From Brevibacillus sp. (GTDB lineage Bacteria; Bacillota; Bacilli; Brevibacillales; Brevibacillaceae), in assembly GCA_017656235.1 (NCBI GenBank), contig JACDOF010000001.1, positions 1-64,000 on the forward strand: a stretch of DNA of 64,000 nt. Direction: 5' to 3'. The translations under genes were made by a program, and so were the position numbers. The notes beneath the pieces were generated by a model that did not search any database, was not told where the DNA came from, and worked only from the letters and a program-made list of their open reading frames with translations. Shown piece by piece: positions 25,004 to 33,481 of this stretch; within the stretch, counting starts at the first letter, position 1; every line of letters begins with the position of its first letter.

Positions 25004-26023
25004 ATGAAAAAACTGATTGCGACCTTAACGGTAATTTTCACGCTGGTTGCTGCGGGATGCTCGCAAAATGAGATCCAATCAAACGGCAATCAAACGGCTG
25101 CGGGGGATCAGGGCAGCCAGGCGAACACGGATTATCCGACCAAACCGATCGAGATCATCGTTCCGTATGCTCCAGGAGGCGGTACGGATACAGCTTCACG
25201 GATTCTGTCCACCGCAGTTTCGAAGCATCTTCCCAACGGACAATCCGTCGTCGTGGTGAACAAGGCGGGCGGAGCCGCTACCATTGGAATGACCGAGGTA
25301 TTCAAGGCGAAACCGGATGGTTATAAAATCGGCATGACAACCACCGGTGCGACTTCCATCCAGCCCCATTACGGCAAGGCTCCTTACACCCATGACAGCT
25401 TCCAGGCCGTCATCCGGGTACTGTCTGTGCCGCAGGTGCTGGTCGTCAGAGCCGATGCTCCGTGGAAGACATTTGAAGAGTGGTTGGAATACGTGAAAGC
25501 CAACCCGGACAAGTTCACCTACGGAACGGCGGGTGCAGGCCATACGGCTCACATTGCAATGGAAGCGCTTAATGCGGCTGCCAATATCAAAACCAAGCAC
25601 GTACCGTTTGACGGCGCCGGACCGGCTGTAACCGCACTGGTAGGCGGCCATGTGGAAGGTGCTGTTGTTCAGGTACAGGAGGCAAAGGCGCAAATCGACG
25701 CGGGCAAGATCAGAGCCCTGATCAACGTAGGCAGCAGCAAGGTCGAAGCGTACAAAGATGTACCGCTGGCAAAGGAAAAGGGGTACGATGTCCAGGTTGA
25801 TGTTTACACGGGCCTGCTCGCACCGAAGGATACGCCCAAAGAGATCGTAACCATTCTGCACGATGCCTTCAAGAAGGCGATGGAGGATCCTTCCGTCATT
25901 GAACAGTTTAGGAAACTTGGCGTAGATCCTTCCTATGCGGGCCCGGAAGATTTCCAAAAGGACATCACAGACAGCTTTAACCGCAACGGCGAGATCATGA
26001 AGAAGATTGGCTTGATCAAGTAA
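25004..26023 (+). CDS. Tripartite tricarboxylate transporter substrate-binding lipoprotein (TctC family)
   Basis: Extracellular binding protein of a TTT uptake system for carboxylates. The N-terminus is a lipoprotein signal with lipobox LVAAGC (Cys near residue 19). The mature part opens YPTKPIEIIVPYAPGGGTDT, the TctC/Bug family hallmark. The 339-residue length fits. The start follows GGGGGGAC. TctB and TctA membrane genes follow. In this operon it presumably delivers the acid that the CoA-transferase activates; the ligand is unknown. Confidence 0.93.
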   Translation: MKKLIATLTVIFTLVAAGCSQNEIQSNGNQTAAGDQGSQANTDYPTKPIEIIVPYAPGGGTDTASRILSTAVSKHLPNGQSVVVVNKAGGAATIGMTEVFKAKPDGYKIGMTTTGATSIQPHYGKAPYTHDSFQAVIRVLSVPQVLVVRADAPWKTFEEWLEYVKANPDKFTYGTAGAGHTAHIAMEALNAAANIKTKHVPFDGAGPAVTALVGGHVEGAVVQVQEAKAQIDAGKIRALINVGSSKVEAYKDVPLAKEKGYDVQVDVYTGLLAPKDTPKEIVTILHDAFKKAMEDPSVIEQFRKLGVDPSYAGPEDFQKDITDSFNRNGEIMKKIGLIK

Positions 26024-26053
26024 TCCTAGTGATCCAGGAAGTTCATCAAAACC

Positions 26054-26083
26054 GGGCATACAGGAGTATATACCTGTATGCCC
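26054..26083. repeat. Perfect hairpin between tctC and tctB homologues
   Basis: GGGCATACAGG (26054-26064) and CCTGTATGCCC (26073-26083) form an 11-bp perfect stem with an 8-base loop. No T-run follows. The position after a binding-protein gene suggests an mRNA 3'-end stabiliser that raises binding protein relative to the permease. Confidence 0.6.
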
Positions 26084-26117
26084 CTGATTACTTGAAGAGA
26101 GGGGACGGTGCAGCTTT

Positions 26118-26570
26118 GTGAAAAAATGGACTGCGGATGTGTGGGCCGGAATTGGTGTCTCGCTGTTTTCACTCACCTTTTTGCTTCTTTCCCTGGAGTT
26201 TTCATATACGGGTCCGGCTGGTCCGGGACCGGGCTTTATGCCAATCTGGATTAGCGGGATCATGCTCGTGCTATCTTTGTTTTATATCTTGGAGTCGGCA
26301 AGGGACAAGGATGGAACTGGAGAGCTGATGCCGCGGGGAGCCGCCTTGAAGAGTGTCTTTTTCGTTCTGGTTTGCCTGGTGCTGTATCTGATCCTGATGC
26401 CAATCCTCGGCTTTATCGCAGCCAGCGTACTCTTCCTGTTTACGCTCTTCGTCCGACACTATAAATGGCACACCAGTATTGGTGTGGCTGTAGTCGTCAC
26501 CTTCCTCTTGTTTTGGTTGTTCGGTTCCGTGTTGAACGTAGATTTGCCCGAGAGCACATTCGGTTGGTAA
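26118..26570 (+). CDS. Tripartite tricarboxylate transporter small membrane subunit (TctB family)
   Basis: A 150-residue protein with four predicted membrane helices (about residues 8-28, 40-58, 77-93 and 97-135). It has the family hallmark GPGPGFMPIWISG near residues 37-49. TctB pairs with the large TctA permease. The GTG start lies after AGAGAGGGGAC at moderate distance. The family is DUF1468. Confidence 0.85.
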   Translation: MKKWTADVWAGIGVSLFSLTFLLLSLEFSYTGPAGPGPGFMPIWISGIMLVLSLFYILESARDKDGTGELMPRGAALKSVFFVLVCLVLYLILMPILGFIAASVLFLFTLFVRHYKWHTSIGVAVVVTFLLFWLFGSVLNVDLPESTFGW

Positions 26571-26582
26571 GGAGGAGAGGAG

Positions 26583-28088
26583 ATGGATTCAATAGCTTTG
26601 CTTCTGGGCGGTTTTGAACACGCACTTACGCTTTGGAATCTCCTCTACTGTCTGATAGGTGTATCTATTGGCATGTTTGTGGGAGTGCTGCCCGGATTGG
26701 GGCCGGTAGCTGGAACGGCTTTGCTGATTCCGCTTACGTTTGGTATGGAACCGACATCCGCGATCATCATGCTTTCCGGGATCTTTTACGGTTCCATGTA
26801 TGGCGGAACGATTACTTCTGTGCTGATCAATACCCCCGGGGAGTCAGCGTCGGTCATCACCTGTATCGACGGATACCAGATGGCCAAGCAGGGCCGTGCA
26901 GGTACCGCATTGGGTGTATCGGCCATCGGTTCCTTTATCGGTGGAGTGACGGCGATCCTCGGCTTAACCTTCTTAGGCCCGCCTTTGGCCGAATTCGCCT
27001 TGAAATTCGGGCCGCCAGAGTACTTCTCTCTGCTTCTTCTCGGCTTGATCATGCTCGTTGGATTGATGGGAAAATCAGTCATCAGGGGGTTGATTGCCGC
27101 ATGTTTCGGATTGATGCTGTCCCTGATCGGCATGGATCCCGTCTCTGGCGCAATCCGTTTCACCTTCGGTCAGATGGAACTGTTGGAAGGGCTCGATTTT
27201 GTCGTGGTGGCGATGGGATTGTTCGGGATCTCGGAAATCCTGCTGAATGCCGAAAAACACATGAAGATGGAAAAACCTTCGACAATTCAAGGACTGCTGC
27301 CTGAGAGGCATGAATGGAAACCGACGCTATCAGCGATCGGCCGGGGGACAGGCTTGGGCTTTCTCATTGGCTTGATCCCTGGAGCCAACTCCGTAATTGC
27401 CTCGATTCTCTCTTATTCCCTGGAGAAGAAAGTAGCCAAGGATCCTTCCCGTTTCGGCAAGGGGGCCATCGAGGGGGTTGCCGGACCGGAGACAGCAAAC
27501 AACGCGCATAGCGGCGCTGCAATGATTCCGTTGTTTACCCTTGGGATTCCCAGTTCTCCGACGGTCGCCGTGATTTTGGGCGCATTTATCATGCATGGCT
27601 TGACGCCGGGACCCGCGCTTTTTCAGAATAATCCTGATTTTGTCTGGGGCGTTATCGCCAGTATGTTCGTCGGCAATTTGATTCTTTTGATCTTTAACCT
27701 GCCGCTGGCCAGAGTATGGGCCAAGATCGCCATGGTTCCGTATGAGATTCTGTTTCCCCTGATTCTGATCCTGTCTGTCGTGGGAGTGTACAGCATTAAC
27801 AGCAGTTTGTGGGATGTCGGGATGATGATATTGTTCGGGGGGATCGGTTATCTCATGAAGAAACTGGATCTGCCGATTGCTGCGACTGTGTTGACTTTCG
27901 TCCTGGGTGCGCAGATCGAATCGACCCTGCTTCAGTCCCTGGCCACGTCTCAGAATGGCCTGCTGATCTTCTTCGAACGTCCGATATCTGGAGTCCTGCT
28001 TACCCTGGGGTGCGTGATCCTGGTATTCAGTTTGATTAGCGGAATCAAGAAGAGAAGATCTACTCTTATCAACGATTTCGAATTGTAG
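26583..28088 (+). CDS. Tripartite tricarboxylate transporter large permease (TctA family)
   Basis: The 501-residue main permease of the TTT system, with about 11-12 membrane helices. Family signatures include GVLPGLGPVAGTALLIPLTF near residue 38, FYGSMYGGTITSVLINTPGE near 68, and FTLGIPSSPTVAVILGAF near 318. It starts 12 bases after tctB with GGAGGAG upstream. Transport would be driven by an ion gradient. Confidence 0.95.
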   Translation: MDSIALLLGGFEHALTLWNLLYCLIGVSIGMFVGVLPGLGPVAGTALLIPLTFGMEPTSAIIMLSGIFYGSMYGGTITSVLINTPGESASVITCIDGYQMAKQGRAGTALGVSAIGSFIGGVTAILGLTFLGPPLAEFALKFGPPEYFSLLLLGLIMLVGLMGKSVIRGLIAACFGLMLSLIGMDPVSGAIRFTFGQMELLEGLDFVVVAMGLFGISEILLNAEKHMKMEKPSTIQGLLPERHEWKPTLSAIGRGTGLGFLIGLIPGANSVIASILSYSLEKKVAKDPSRFGKGAIEGVAGPETANNAHSGAAMIPLFTLGIPSSPTVAVILGAFIMHGLTPGPALFQNNPDFVWGVIASMFVGNLILLIFNLPLARVWAKIAMVPYEILFPLILILSVVGVYSINSSLWDVGMMILFGGIGYLMKKLDLPIAATVLTFVLGAQIESTLLQSLATSQNGLLIFFERPISGVLLTLGCVILVFSLISGIKKRRSTLINDFEL

Positions 28089-28145
28089 GGCCTCTGACCA
28101 GAACCTTTTTTCGCGCTGGATGGAAGGTCTAAGGGGGCGCAAAGC

Positions 28146-29549
28146 ATGGGAACTGTGAAGTCACTGCAAAAAATTCAGGGAATCATGATCTTTGCAGTGG
28201 CTCTGGGCTATCTTGCCTGGCAATTGGTTCAGGATGATTGGATGCAAAGAACCGTCCTTGCATGCTGCGTAGTCATGACACTTTTGTTGTTTCCTCAAGT
28301 AAGAGGAATCACCCTATTGATCAGTACCTGTATGCTTGGCGTTGGCCACCTGCTCTTTTGGATCTACGATCTGGAATGGACAGTCTGGCAGGAAGCCGTG
28401 CTGTTTAACCTGAATCTGATTACCTTGTTCGCGTCTGTCCCTTTGCTCAGTCTGCCGATACAGTACGGGGGATACATGCACAGCCTGGAGCGAGTGCTGT
28501 TACTTTATGCAGGTAAGAAAAAAGCGTTCTTTACGTTTATCTCTGCCATTACGTTTGTAATCGGTTCCATCATGAACCTGGGGGTAATCCGCCTCCTGTA
28601 CGGGTTCCTCAAGAGCGTACCCTATCGCCGGGACTGGGTGGGAAGAGCCTTGCTGGTCGGATTTGTCTCCACGATTATGTGGTCGCCTTATTTCGCGTCG
28701 GTCGCACTGGTCATCAAGGCACTTCATCTAAACTATAGTGACTTCGCGCCGTTTGCCGTTTCCGAGGCGCTGCTCCTCTTTCTGGCCGGAAATTTGATGG
28801 TGACGGCACAGATGAACAGACAGTCCGCCGAGTTTGCCGCTGTTGCTCATGGGGATCGGGGGGGCGTACAAGGGCAGGTTACAGCACCGTGTACACCCGA
28901 GGACCGCAAGAAGGTAAAACAGCTTGCCGTCATCATGGCAGCGATGCTGGTTAGCCTCATCCTTCTGGAGAAATGGACCGGCATCAAGGTAATGGTTCTT
29001 GCAGCCTACGTCAGCATACTGGTGACGGTAACCTGGATGCTTTATCTGGGAAAAGCGGAGCGGCTAAAGGAGTGCGCCAAAGAATACCTGTACAAGCTTC
29101 TGCCTTCAATCGGCAACGAAGTGATTCTTTTTTTGAGTGCCGGCTTTTTTGGGGTGATCTTGCTTCATACCCCCTTTAATGCTCTCTTGGTTGAACAGCT
29201 GCAGAAGATCGATGGGCTCTGGCCGATCGCCAGGATTCTTCTGTTCGTGGCGATGCCTGTCATTTTGTCGTTGATTGGCGTCCATCAGATTATCACCGTG
29301 ACCATTCTGGCCACTTCGATTGACCCGGCATTGATCGGGCTGCATCCGGTGGCATTCGGCATTCTCCTGATGGCCTCCTGGTCCATATCCACGATTGTCT
29401 CACCCGTCACCCCGGTGAATATCACCTTGGGTATTCTCCTGCGCGAAAATTCGCTTACGGTGGGGTTGGGGAGGAATTACGGATATGCATTGACAGTCAT
29501 CCTCCTGACGACTGGATTTGTTTTTGCCATCAATCAGCTGCTGCGTTAA
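28146..29549 (+). CDS. Multi-helix membrane protein, probable anion permease of unknown family
   Basis: A 467-residue protein with about 12 hydrophobic helices. A loop near residue 245 is polar and variable. The C-terminal segment SWSISTIVSPVTPVNITLG has the polar Ser/Pro/Asn-rich half-helix typical of ion-transporter (IT) superfamily members such as arsenite or dicarboxylate carriers. I cannot place it in a named family. It sits between the TTT permease and CoA-transferase subunit A in the same operon, so it may be a second importer or an exporter for the product. The ATG start has AAGGGGGCG upstream. Confidence 0.6.
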   Translation: MGTVKSLQKIQGIMIFAVALGYLAWQLVQDDWMQRTVLACCVVMTLLLFPQVRGITLLISTCMLGVGHLLFWIYDLEWTVWQEAVLFNLNLITLFASVPLLSLPIQYGGYMHSLERVLLLYAGKKKAFFTFISAITFVIGSIMNLGVIRLLYGFLKSVPYRRDWVGRALLVGFVSTIMWSPYFASVALVIKALHLNYSDFAPFAVSEALLLFLAGNLMVTAQMNRQSAEFAAVAHGDRGGVQGQVTAPCTPEDRKKVKQLAVIMAAMLVSLILLEKWTGIKVMVLAAYVSILVTVTWMLYLGKAERLKECAKEYLYKLLPSIGNEVILFLSAGFFGVILLHTPFNALLVEQLQKIDGLWPIARILLFVAMPVILSLIGVHQIITVTILATSIDPALIGLHPVAFGILLMASWSISTIVSPVTPVNITLGILLRENSLTVGLGRNYGYALTVILLTTGFVFAINQLLR

Positions 29550-29599
29550 GTGATACAGCTACCGTGGAATGAACACTGTGCGGAAAGGAAGGAGTATCT

Positions 29600-30280
29600 G
29601 TGAAGAAGCTATTAAGCCCGGAACAGGCAGTGACATTGGTGAAATCGGGAGATGTGGTGATGGTGGGGGGATTCGGTCTGTCCGGCGCCCCCTTGACACT
29701 CATCGACGAATTAACCAGACATACCGCCAAGGGATTGACGATTATCAGCAACAATCTGGGGGAGCCCGGCAAAGGACTGGGGAAGCTGCTGCTCACCGGT
29801 GCCATCAAGAAAGCGATTGGCTCCTACTTCACGACGAATCGGGATGCGGTGGAGGCATGGAAAAAGGGCGAACTGGAAATCGAGCTGATCCCGCAGGGAA
29901 CATTCTCGGAAGCGATCCGTGCCGGTGGAGCGGGTATCGGCGGCTTCTACACCAAAACGTCCGTAGGCACCAAACTGGCGGAAGGGAAGGAATTGAGGGA
30001 AATCGACGGCGAATTGTATGTATTTGAAAAAGCGCTCAAAGCCGATGTCTCTCTGATCAAGGCACATAAAGCCGATCATCTCGGCAACCTGGTCTATTAC
30101 AAAACAGCCATGAACTTCAATCCTCCGATGGCGACGGCCGGAAAGATTGTGATTGCCGAAGTGGACGAGATCGTGGACACTGGAGAACTGGCTCCGGAAG
30201 AAATCCGTACGCCCCATGTCTATGTCGATTACGTGGTTCTGAACAAATACGTAAAAAAGGGAGGGCGTTATCTCATCTAG
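29600..30280 (+). CDS. CoA-transferase subunit A (3-oxoacid type)
   Basis: The alpha subunit of a class I CoA-transferase. It shows the N-terminal GDVVMVGGFGLSGAPLTLID motif (CoA-binding glycine loop) and the ELIPQGTFSEAIRAGGAGIG and GGFYTKTSVGT segments. Its 226 residues are normal for a split enzyme. The GTG start follows AAGGAAGGAG. It must pair with subunit B, which is encoded at 20168. Splitting the two subunits to opposite sides of a transporter and beta-oxidation block is unusual. Confidence 0.92.
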   Translation: MKKLLSPEQAVTLVKSGDVVMVGGFGLSGAPLTLIDELTRHTAKGLTIISNNLGEPGKGLGKLLLTGAIKKAIGSYFTTNRDAVEAWKKGELEIELIPQGTFSEAIRAGGAGIGGFYTKTSVGTKLAEGKELREIDGELYVFEKALKADVSLIKAHKADHLGNLVYYKTAMNFNPPMATAGKIVIAEVDEIVDTGELAPEEIRTPHVYVDYVVLNKYVKKGGRYLI

Positions 30281-30335
30281 GGAAGCGGGCATATGCACCG
30301 CATCCGTCACAGCATGGAACGGGGAGAGTGATGTC

Positions 30336-30926
30336 ATGTATTGCAAACCGGAAGACTTGGCTCGAAAGGACGTCTACAAGCTTTTGTCAGGAATCGTTGT
30401 CCCGCGGCCCATCGCCTGGATCTCCACCTTGAGCGGGGAGGGCATTCTGAATTTGGCTCCATTCAGCTTCTACACAGCCATCTCCAGCGATCCTCCCTTG
30501 GTCTGTGTTTCCATCGGGAGTCACAAGAATCGGAAGAAAGATACGATGGTGAACATTGAATCGACCAAGGAATTCGTCATCAATTCGGTAAGCGAGGAAT
30601 TGGTGGAACAGATGGATCAGTCGGCGATCGAATATGAGGCATCTGTAAATGAATTCGAGCAAGTGGGATTGACCCCGGAACCATCCATCATGGTAAAAGT
30701 GCCACGGGTGAAAGAAGCCAAGATCTCGATGGAGTGTAAACTGTTTGAGTGTTTGGCTTTAGGAGTGGACTTTACTCTCGTGATCGGACAAGTCGTTAAC
30801 TTTTACATCGCCGAAGAGGTGTACTTGCCAAATTACAAAATCGATCATGCGAAGGTAAAGGCTGTGGGTAGAATGGCAGGAAGCTACGCGAGAACGACGG
30901 ATATTTTCCCTGTGACGAGAAGGTGA
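30336..30926 (+). CDS. Flavin reductase-like FMN-binding protein
   Basis: A 196-residue protein of the flavin reductase-like split-barrel family. It shows GIVVPRPIAWISTLSGEGILN, split as VVPRPIAWISTLS and EGILNLAPFSFYTAISSDPP, which is the typical FMN-binding start. Members supply reduced flavin to a monooxygenase or act on aromatic acids, but no monooxygenase is encoded here. It starts after GGGGAGAG and is followed four bases later by the dehydrogenase gene. Its role in the pathway is unclear. Confidence 0.85.
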   Translation: MYCKPEDLARKDVYKLLSGIVVPRPIAWISTLSGEGILNLAPFSFYTAISSDPPLVCVSIGSHKNRKKDTMVNIESTKEFVINSVSEELVEQMDQSAIEYEASVNEFEQVGLTPEPSIMVKVPRVKEAKISMECKLFECLALGVDFTLVIGQVVNFYIAEEVYLPNYKIDHAKVKAVGRMAGSYARTTDIFPVTRR

Positions 30927-30930
30927 AGAG

Positions 30931-31923
30931 ATGCACAAGATTATGCAAATTTTGTCCATGTACCATCCTGACGCTGAGAAATGGCTGACGGAGAATGCGG
31001 AAGTCATCCGTGTCGATGATCATCAGACTGAATCGATCATCTCCGCTCTTCATCATCATCCGGATGTGGAAGGGATTATTCTGCGTGCTCCGGCACGAAT
31101 TACGCGTGACATTATGGATGCCGCCCCGTCTGTCAGGGTTATTTCCGGAGCGGGTGTCGGCGTAGACAACATAGACGTTGATTATGCGACGGAAAAAGGG
31201 ATTGCCGTCCTGCATGCGCCCAAAGTGAATGCGGAGTCCACTGCTGAACATGCGGTAGCGTTACTATTTGCGCTCACCAAGAAAATCGTGATCTTCGATC
31301 AAAAGATGAGAAGGATGAATTTTCAAATCCGCAATCATCTATATCCCCGCGAATTGAGAGGAAAAGTGTTGGGTCTCGTGGGGTGGGGAGAGATCGCGCG
31401 GCATGTCGCCAGAATATGCAGACTCGGCCTGGGCATGAAGGTGGTCGGCTACGTCCGCAGTTATAGTGAAGACAAAATGAAAGCGGCTGAAGAAATCGGC
31501 GTTGCTTTGACTACCGATCTAAACGAAGTTTTTCGCGGTGCGGATGTGATTTCCGTTCATATTCCGCTCACGGATGACACGCGCGGAATGATTGACAAAA
31601 AACTGCTGAAGCTGATGAAACCTGATGCCTATTTCATCAATACTGCTCGTGGAGCGATTGTCAATGAAGAGGATCTCTATCAGATTCTAAAGGAGAAGCG
31701 CATCGCCGGAGCCGGTTTGGATGTGTTTACCATTGAGCCTCCCACGCCAGACATCCCTTTTCATGAATTGGAAAACGTCGTTCTTACCCCTCATGTCGGC
31801 GGAATCACCGAGGAAGCGTCCAAATTGTCCGCAGGACTGGTAGCACGCAGCATTCTCGATTTTTTAGATGGACAAACACCCAAACATATCGCAAATCCGC
31901 AGGTATTGTTGAGATCGACCTAG
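30931..31923 (+). CDS. D-2-hydroxyacid dehydrogenase family protein
   Basis: The 330-residue NAD-dependent enzyme resembles phosphoglycerate dehydrogenase and hydroxypyruvate reductases. The Rossmann segment VLGLVGWGEIARHVAR is slightly atypical (GWGEIA). Catalytic Arg is in NTARGAIVNEEDL, Glu in LDVFTIEPP, and His in LTPHVGG. No C-terminal ACT domain follows. The close spacing ties it to the catabolic operon, suggesting that a 2-hydroxy or 2-keto acid is the substrate or an intermediate. Confidence 0.88.
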   Translation: MHKIMQILSMYHPDAEKWLTENAEVIRVDDHQTESIISALHHHPDVEGIILRAPARITRDIMDAAPSVRVISGAGVGVDNIDVDYATEKGIAVLHAPKVNAESTAEHAVALLFALTKKIVIFDQKMRRMNFQIRNHLYPRELRGKVLGLVGWGEIARHVARICRLGLGMKVVGYVRSYSEDKMKAAEEIGVALTTDLNEVFRGADVISVHIPLTDDTRGMIDKKLLKLMKPDAYFINTARGAIVNEEDLYQILKEKRIAGAGLDVFTIEPPTPDIPFHELENVVLTPHVGGITEEASKLSAGLVARSILDFLDGQTPKHIANPQVLLRST

Positions 31924-31978
31924 GGATTGGGCAGCATAGGGAAAGAGCCGTGATGGCACGAAGGAAAGGAGCAGTGCG

Positions 31979-32395
31979 ATGAGCTGTCAAAAGGATCCGC
32001 TACTTGCAGAAGCATTGAAGAAATTTGAGGAAAGTCCGTTTTGGAATTGGCTGGGGCTTGAGGCACATCACATTGAGCCGGGAGAAGTTCAGCTCAAACT
32101 GGCGGTTCGACCTGACTTTTTGAATGTGGTTAGAAGTGTTCACGGCGGCGTCTATGCCTCCATCCTGGATACAACCATGGGCTTCACCGTTCGCAGCCTG
32201 GCTGGATGCCCGGTGGTTACCGTGAATATGAATATATCCTTTTTGAAAGCGACTAACGAAGGAAATCTCTGGAGCAAGGGGAGGATCATCAATATGGGCA
32301 GAAGCTTGGCCACGGCGGAAGCATACATCTATGATGATGAAATGAGGCCGCTCGCTCACTCCACGGGTACATTTAAAATGGTTAAAAACAAATAG
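31979..32395 (+). CDS. PaaI-family (hotdog-fold) acyl-CoA thioesterase
   Basis: The 138-residue protein has the hotdog thioesterase motif VHGGVYASILDTTMGF near residues 55-70, with the acidic catalytic residue in the DTTMG helix. PaaI-type enzymes hydrolyse stalled aryl- or acyl-CoA esters and free the CoA. It is the last gene of the operon, 55 bases after the dehydrogenase gene, and is followed by a terminator-like structure. Confidence 0.88.
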   Translation: MSCQKDPLLAEALKKFEESPFWNWLGLEAHHIEPGEVQLKLAVRPDFLNVVRSVHGGVYASILDTTMGFTVRSLAGCPVVTVNMNISFLKATNEGNLWSKGRIINMGRSLATAEAYIYDDEMRPLAHSTGTFKMVKNK

Positions 32396-32521
32396 CAAGC
32401 GCACTGTCTTAAGGTTCCGCGCCTTTGTCCGGATATGCCTCGCCTTCATTTGATAATGGATTCTGCTGCTGTTTTTTCTGGACCACACCTCTTCTGTAAG
32501 GTAGGGATGGCTTTGACAGCT

Positions 32522-32570
32522 CACTTTCCCAAACAGAGTGGGGTGTTTTTTTATTTTTTTAGAAGACTCA
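32522..32570 (+). terminator. Probable terminator of the CoA-transferase operon
   Basis: CAC-TTT-CCCA pairs with TGGG-GTG, with a bulge of three T, followed by a long T-rich run (TTTTTTTATTTTTTT). The stem is short and bulged. It lies within the 276-base gap before the next gene, in which I see no coding sequence. Confidence 0.5.
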
Positions 32571-32582
32571 TCGTCAGCTTTA

Positions 32583-32634
32583 TTGTCGAAATTTGTCGAA
32601 TTATTTTTTATTGTTATACTACCATACAAGTATA
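32583..32634 (+). promoter_or_regulatory. Promoter and candidate operator of the uronate GntR gene
   Basis: TTGTCGAA is repeated at 32583 and 32593; the second copy sits 16 bases before a -10 TATACT (32615-32620). TATACT and AGTATA (32629-32634) form an inverted repeat around the predicted start. The arrangement suits autoregulation by the FadR-type GntR protein encoded at 32672. Confidence 0.45.
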
Positions 32635-32671
32635 CTAATATGTTAAAATCCTGACTGAGAGGGGCGAGAAA

Positions 32672-33355
32672 ATGAAGAATCTTGAGTTATCGAAGAAAAC
32701 GAACTACTCCATTCGGGATCATATTTATCAGGAATTAAAGAAAAACATCATAAGTCTGAAGCTTGAACCCGGTTTAAGTATCTCGGAAAAAGAAATATCC
32801 GCGATGCTAAATGTTAGCCGGACTCCGGTAAGAGAAGCGTTTGTGAAGTTGGCCCAGGAAGAGTTGTTGGAAATATATCCTCAGAAGGGGACGTTCGTTT
32901 CTCTTATTGATCTCGACCATGTGGAAGAGGCCAGGTTTATCCGGGAGCATTTGGAGAGGGCTACGGTAAGAGTGGCCTGTGAAAAAATCTCCGCTGACAG
33001 TTTGCTGGAGTTAGAAACGAATCTGGTCATGCAGCAGTTGTGTGTGAATGATAAAAATTACACAAAACTTTTTGAATTGGATGAAGAATTTCACAGCACC
33101 CTTGCAAAGGGATGTGGAAAAGAGAGGGTTTGGTCGGTCATCCAGCAAACGAATCTCCATCTAAACCGTATTCGAATGCTTAGATTGGCATCCAACTACA
33201 ACTGGGATACGATCTTGTCTCAACATAGGGAGATATTGAATGCAATCAAAGAAAGAGATCCCGATAAGGCCGAGCAGGTGATGAAAGAGCATTTAACAAT
33301 GGTGATTGCTGAGCAGGATGAGCTGAAGAAATCATATCCCAATTATTTCAAATGA
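32672..33355 (+). CDS. GntR/FadR-family regulator of the uronate cluster
   Basis: The 227-residue regulator has an N-terminal winged helix (SEKEISAMLNVSRTPVREAFVKL, residues about 38-60, given in two parts: SEKEISAMLNVS and RTPVREAFVKL) and a C-terminal FCD ligand-binding domain with metal-binding His residues (FHSTLAKG, QHREIL, KEHLTM). It is first in a run of uronate genes, so it likely responds to a sugar acid such as glucuronate, fructuronate or KDG. The ATG has GAGGGGCG upstream. Confidence 0.9.
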   Translation: MKNLELSKKTNYSIRDHIYQELKKNIISLKLEPGLSISEKEISAMLNVSRTPVREAFVKLAQEELLEIYPQKGTFVSLIDLDHVEEARFIREHLERATVRVACEKISADSLLELETNLVMQQLCVNDKNYTKLFELDEEFHSTLAKGCGKERVWSVIQQTNLHLNRIRMLRLASNYNWDTILSQHREILNAIKERDPDKAEQVMKEHLTMVIAEQDELKKSYPNYFK

Positions 33356-33391
33356 TTGACAGCGCCCCGATTGCTTGTTTTTTCAGGTAAA

Positions 33392-33405
33392 TGAAAGCGT
33401 TATTA
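33392..33405 (+). promoter_or_regulatory. Probable cre box before the TRAP transporter genes
   Basis: TGAAAGCGTTATTA matches the CcpA consensus TGWAANCGNTNWCA at all but one position. It lies 77 bases before dctP, where it could subject uronate uptake to carbon catabolite repression. Confidence 0.55.
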
Positions 33406-33481
33406 TCGTTGTCATGATGTAGGAATTACCATATCCATTCCTGCATTTATTCAATAGAAAATCATGGTAGGGGGAAGAAAA

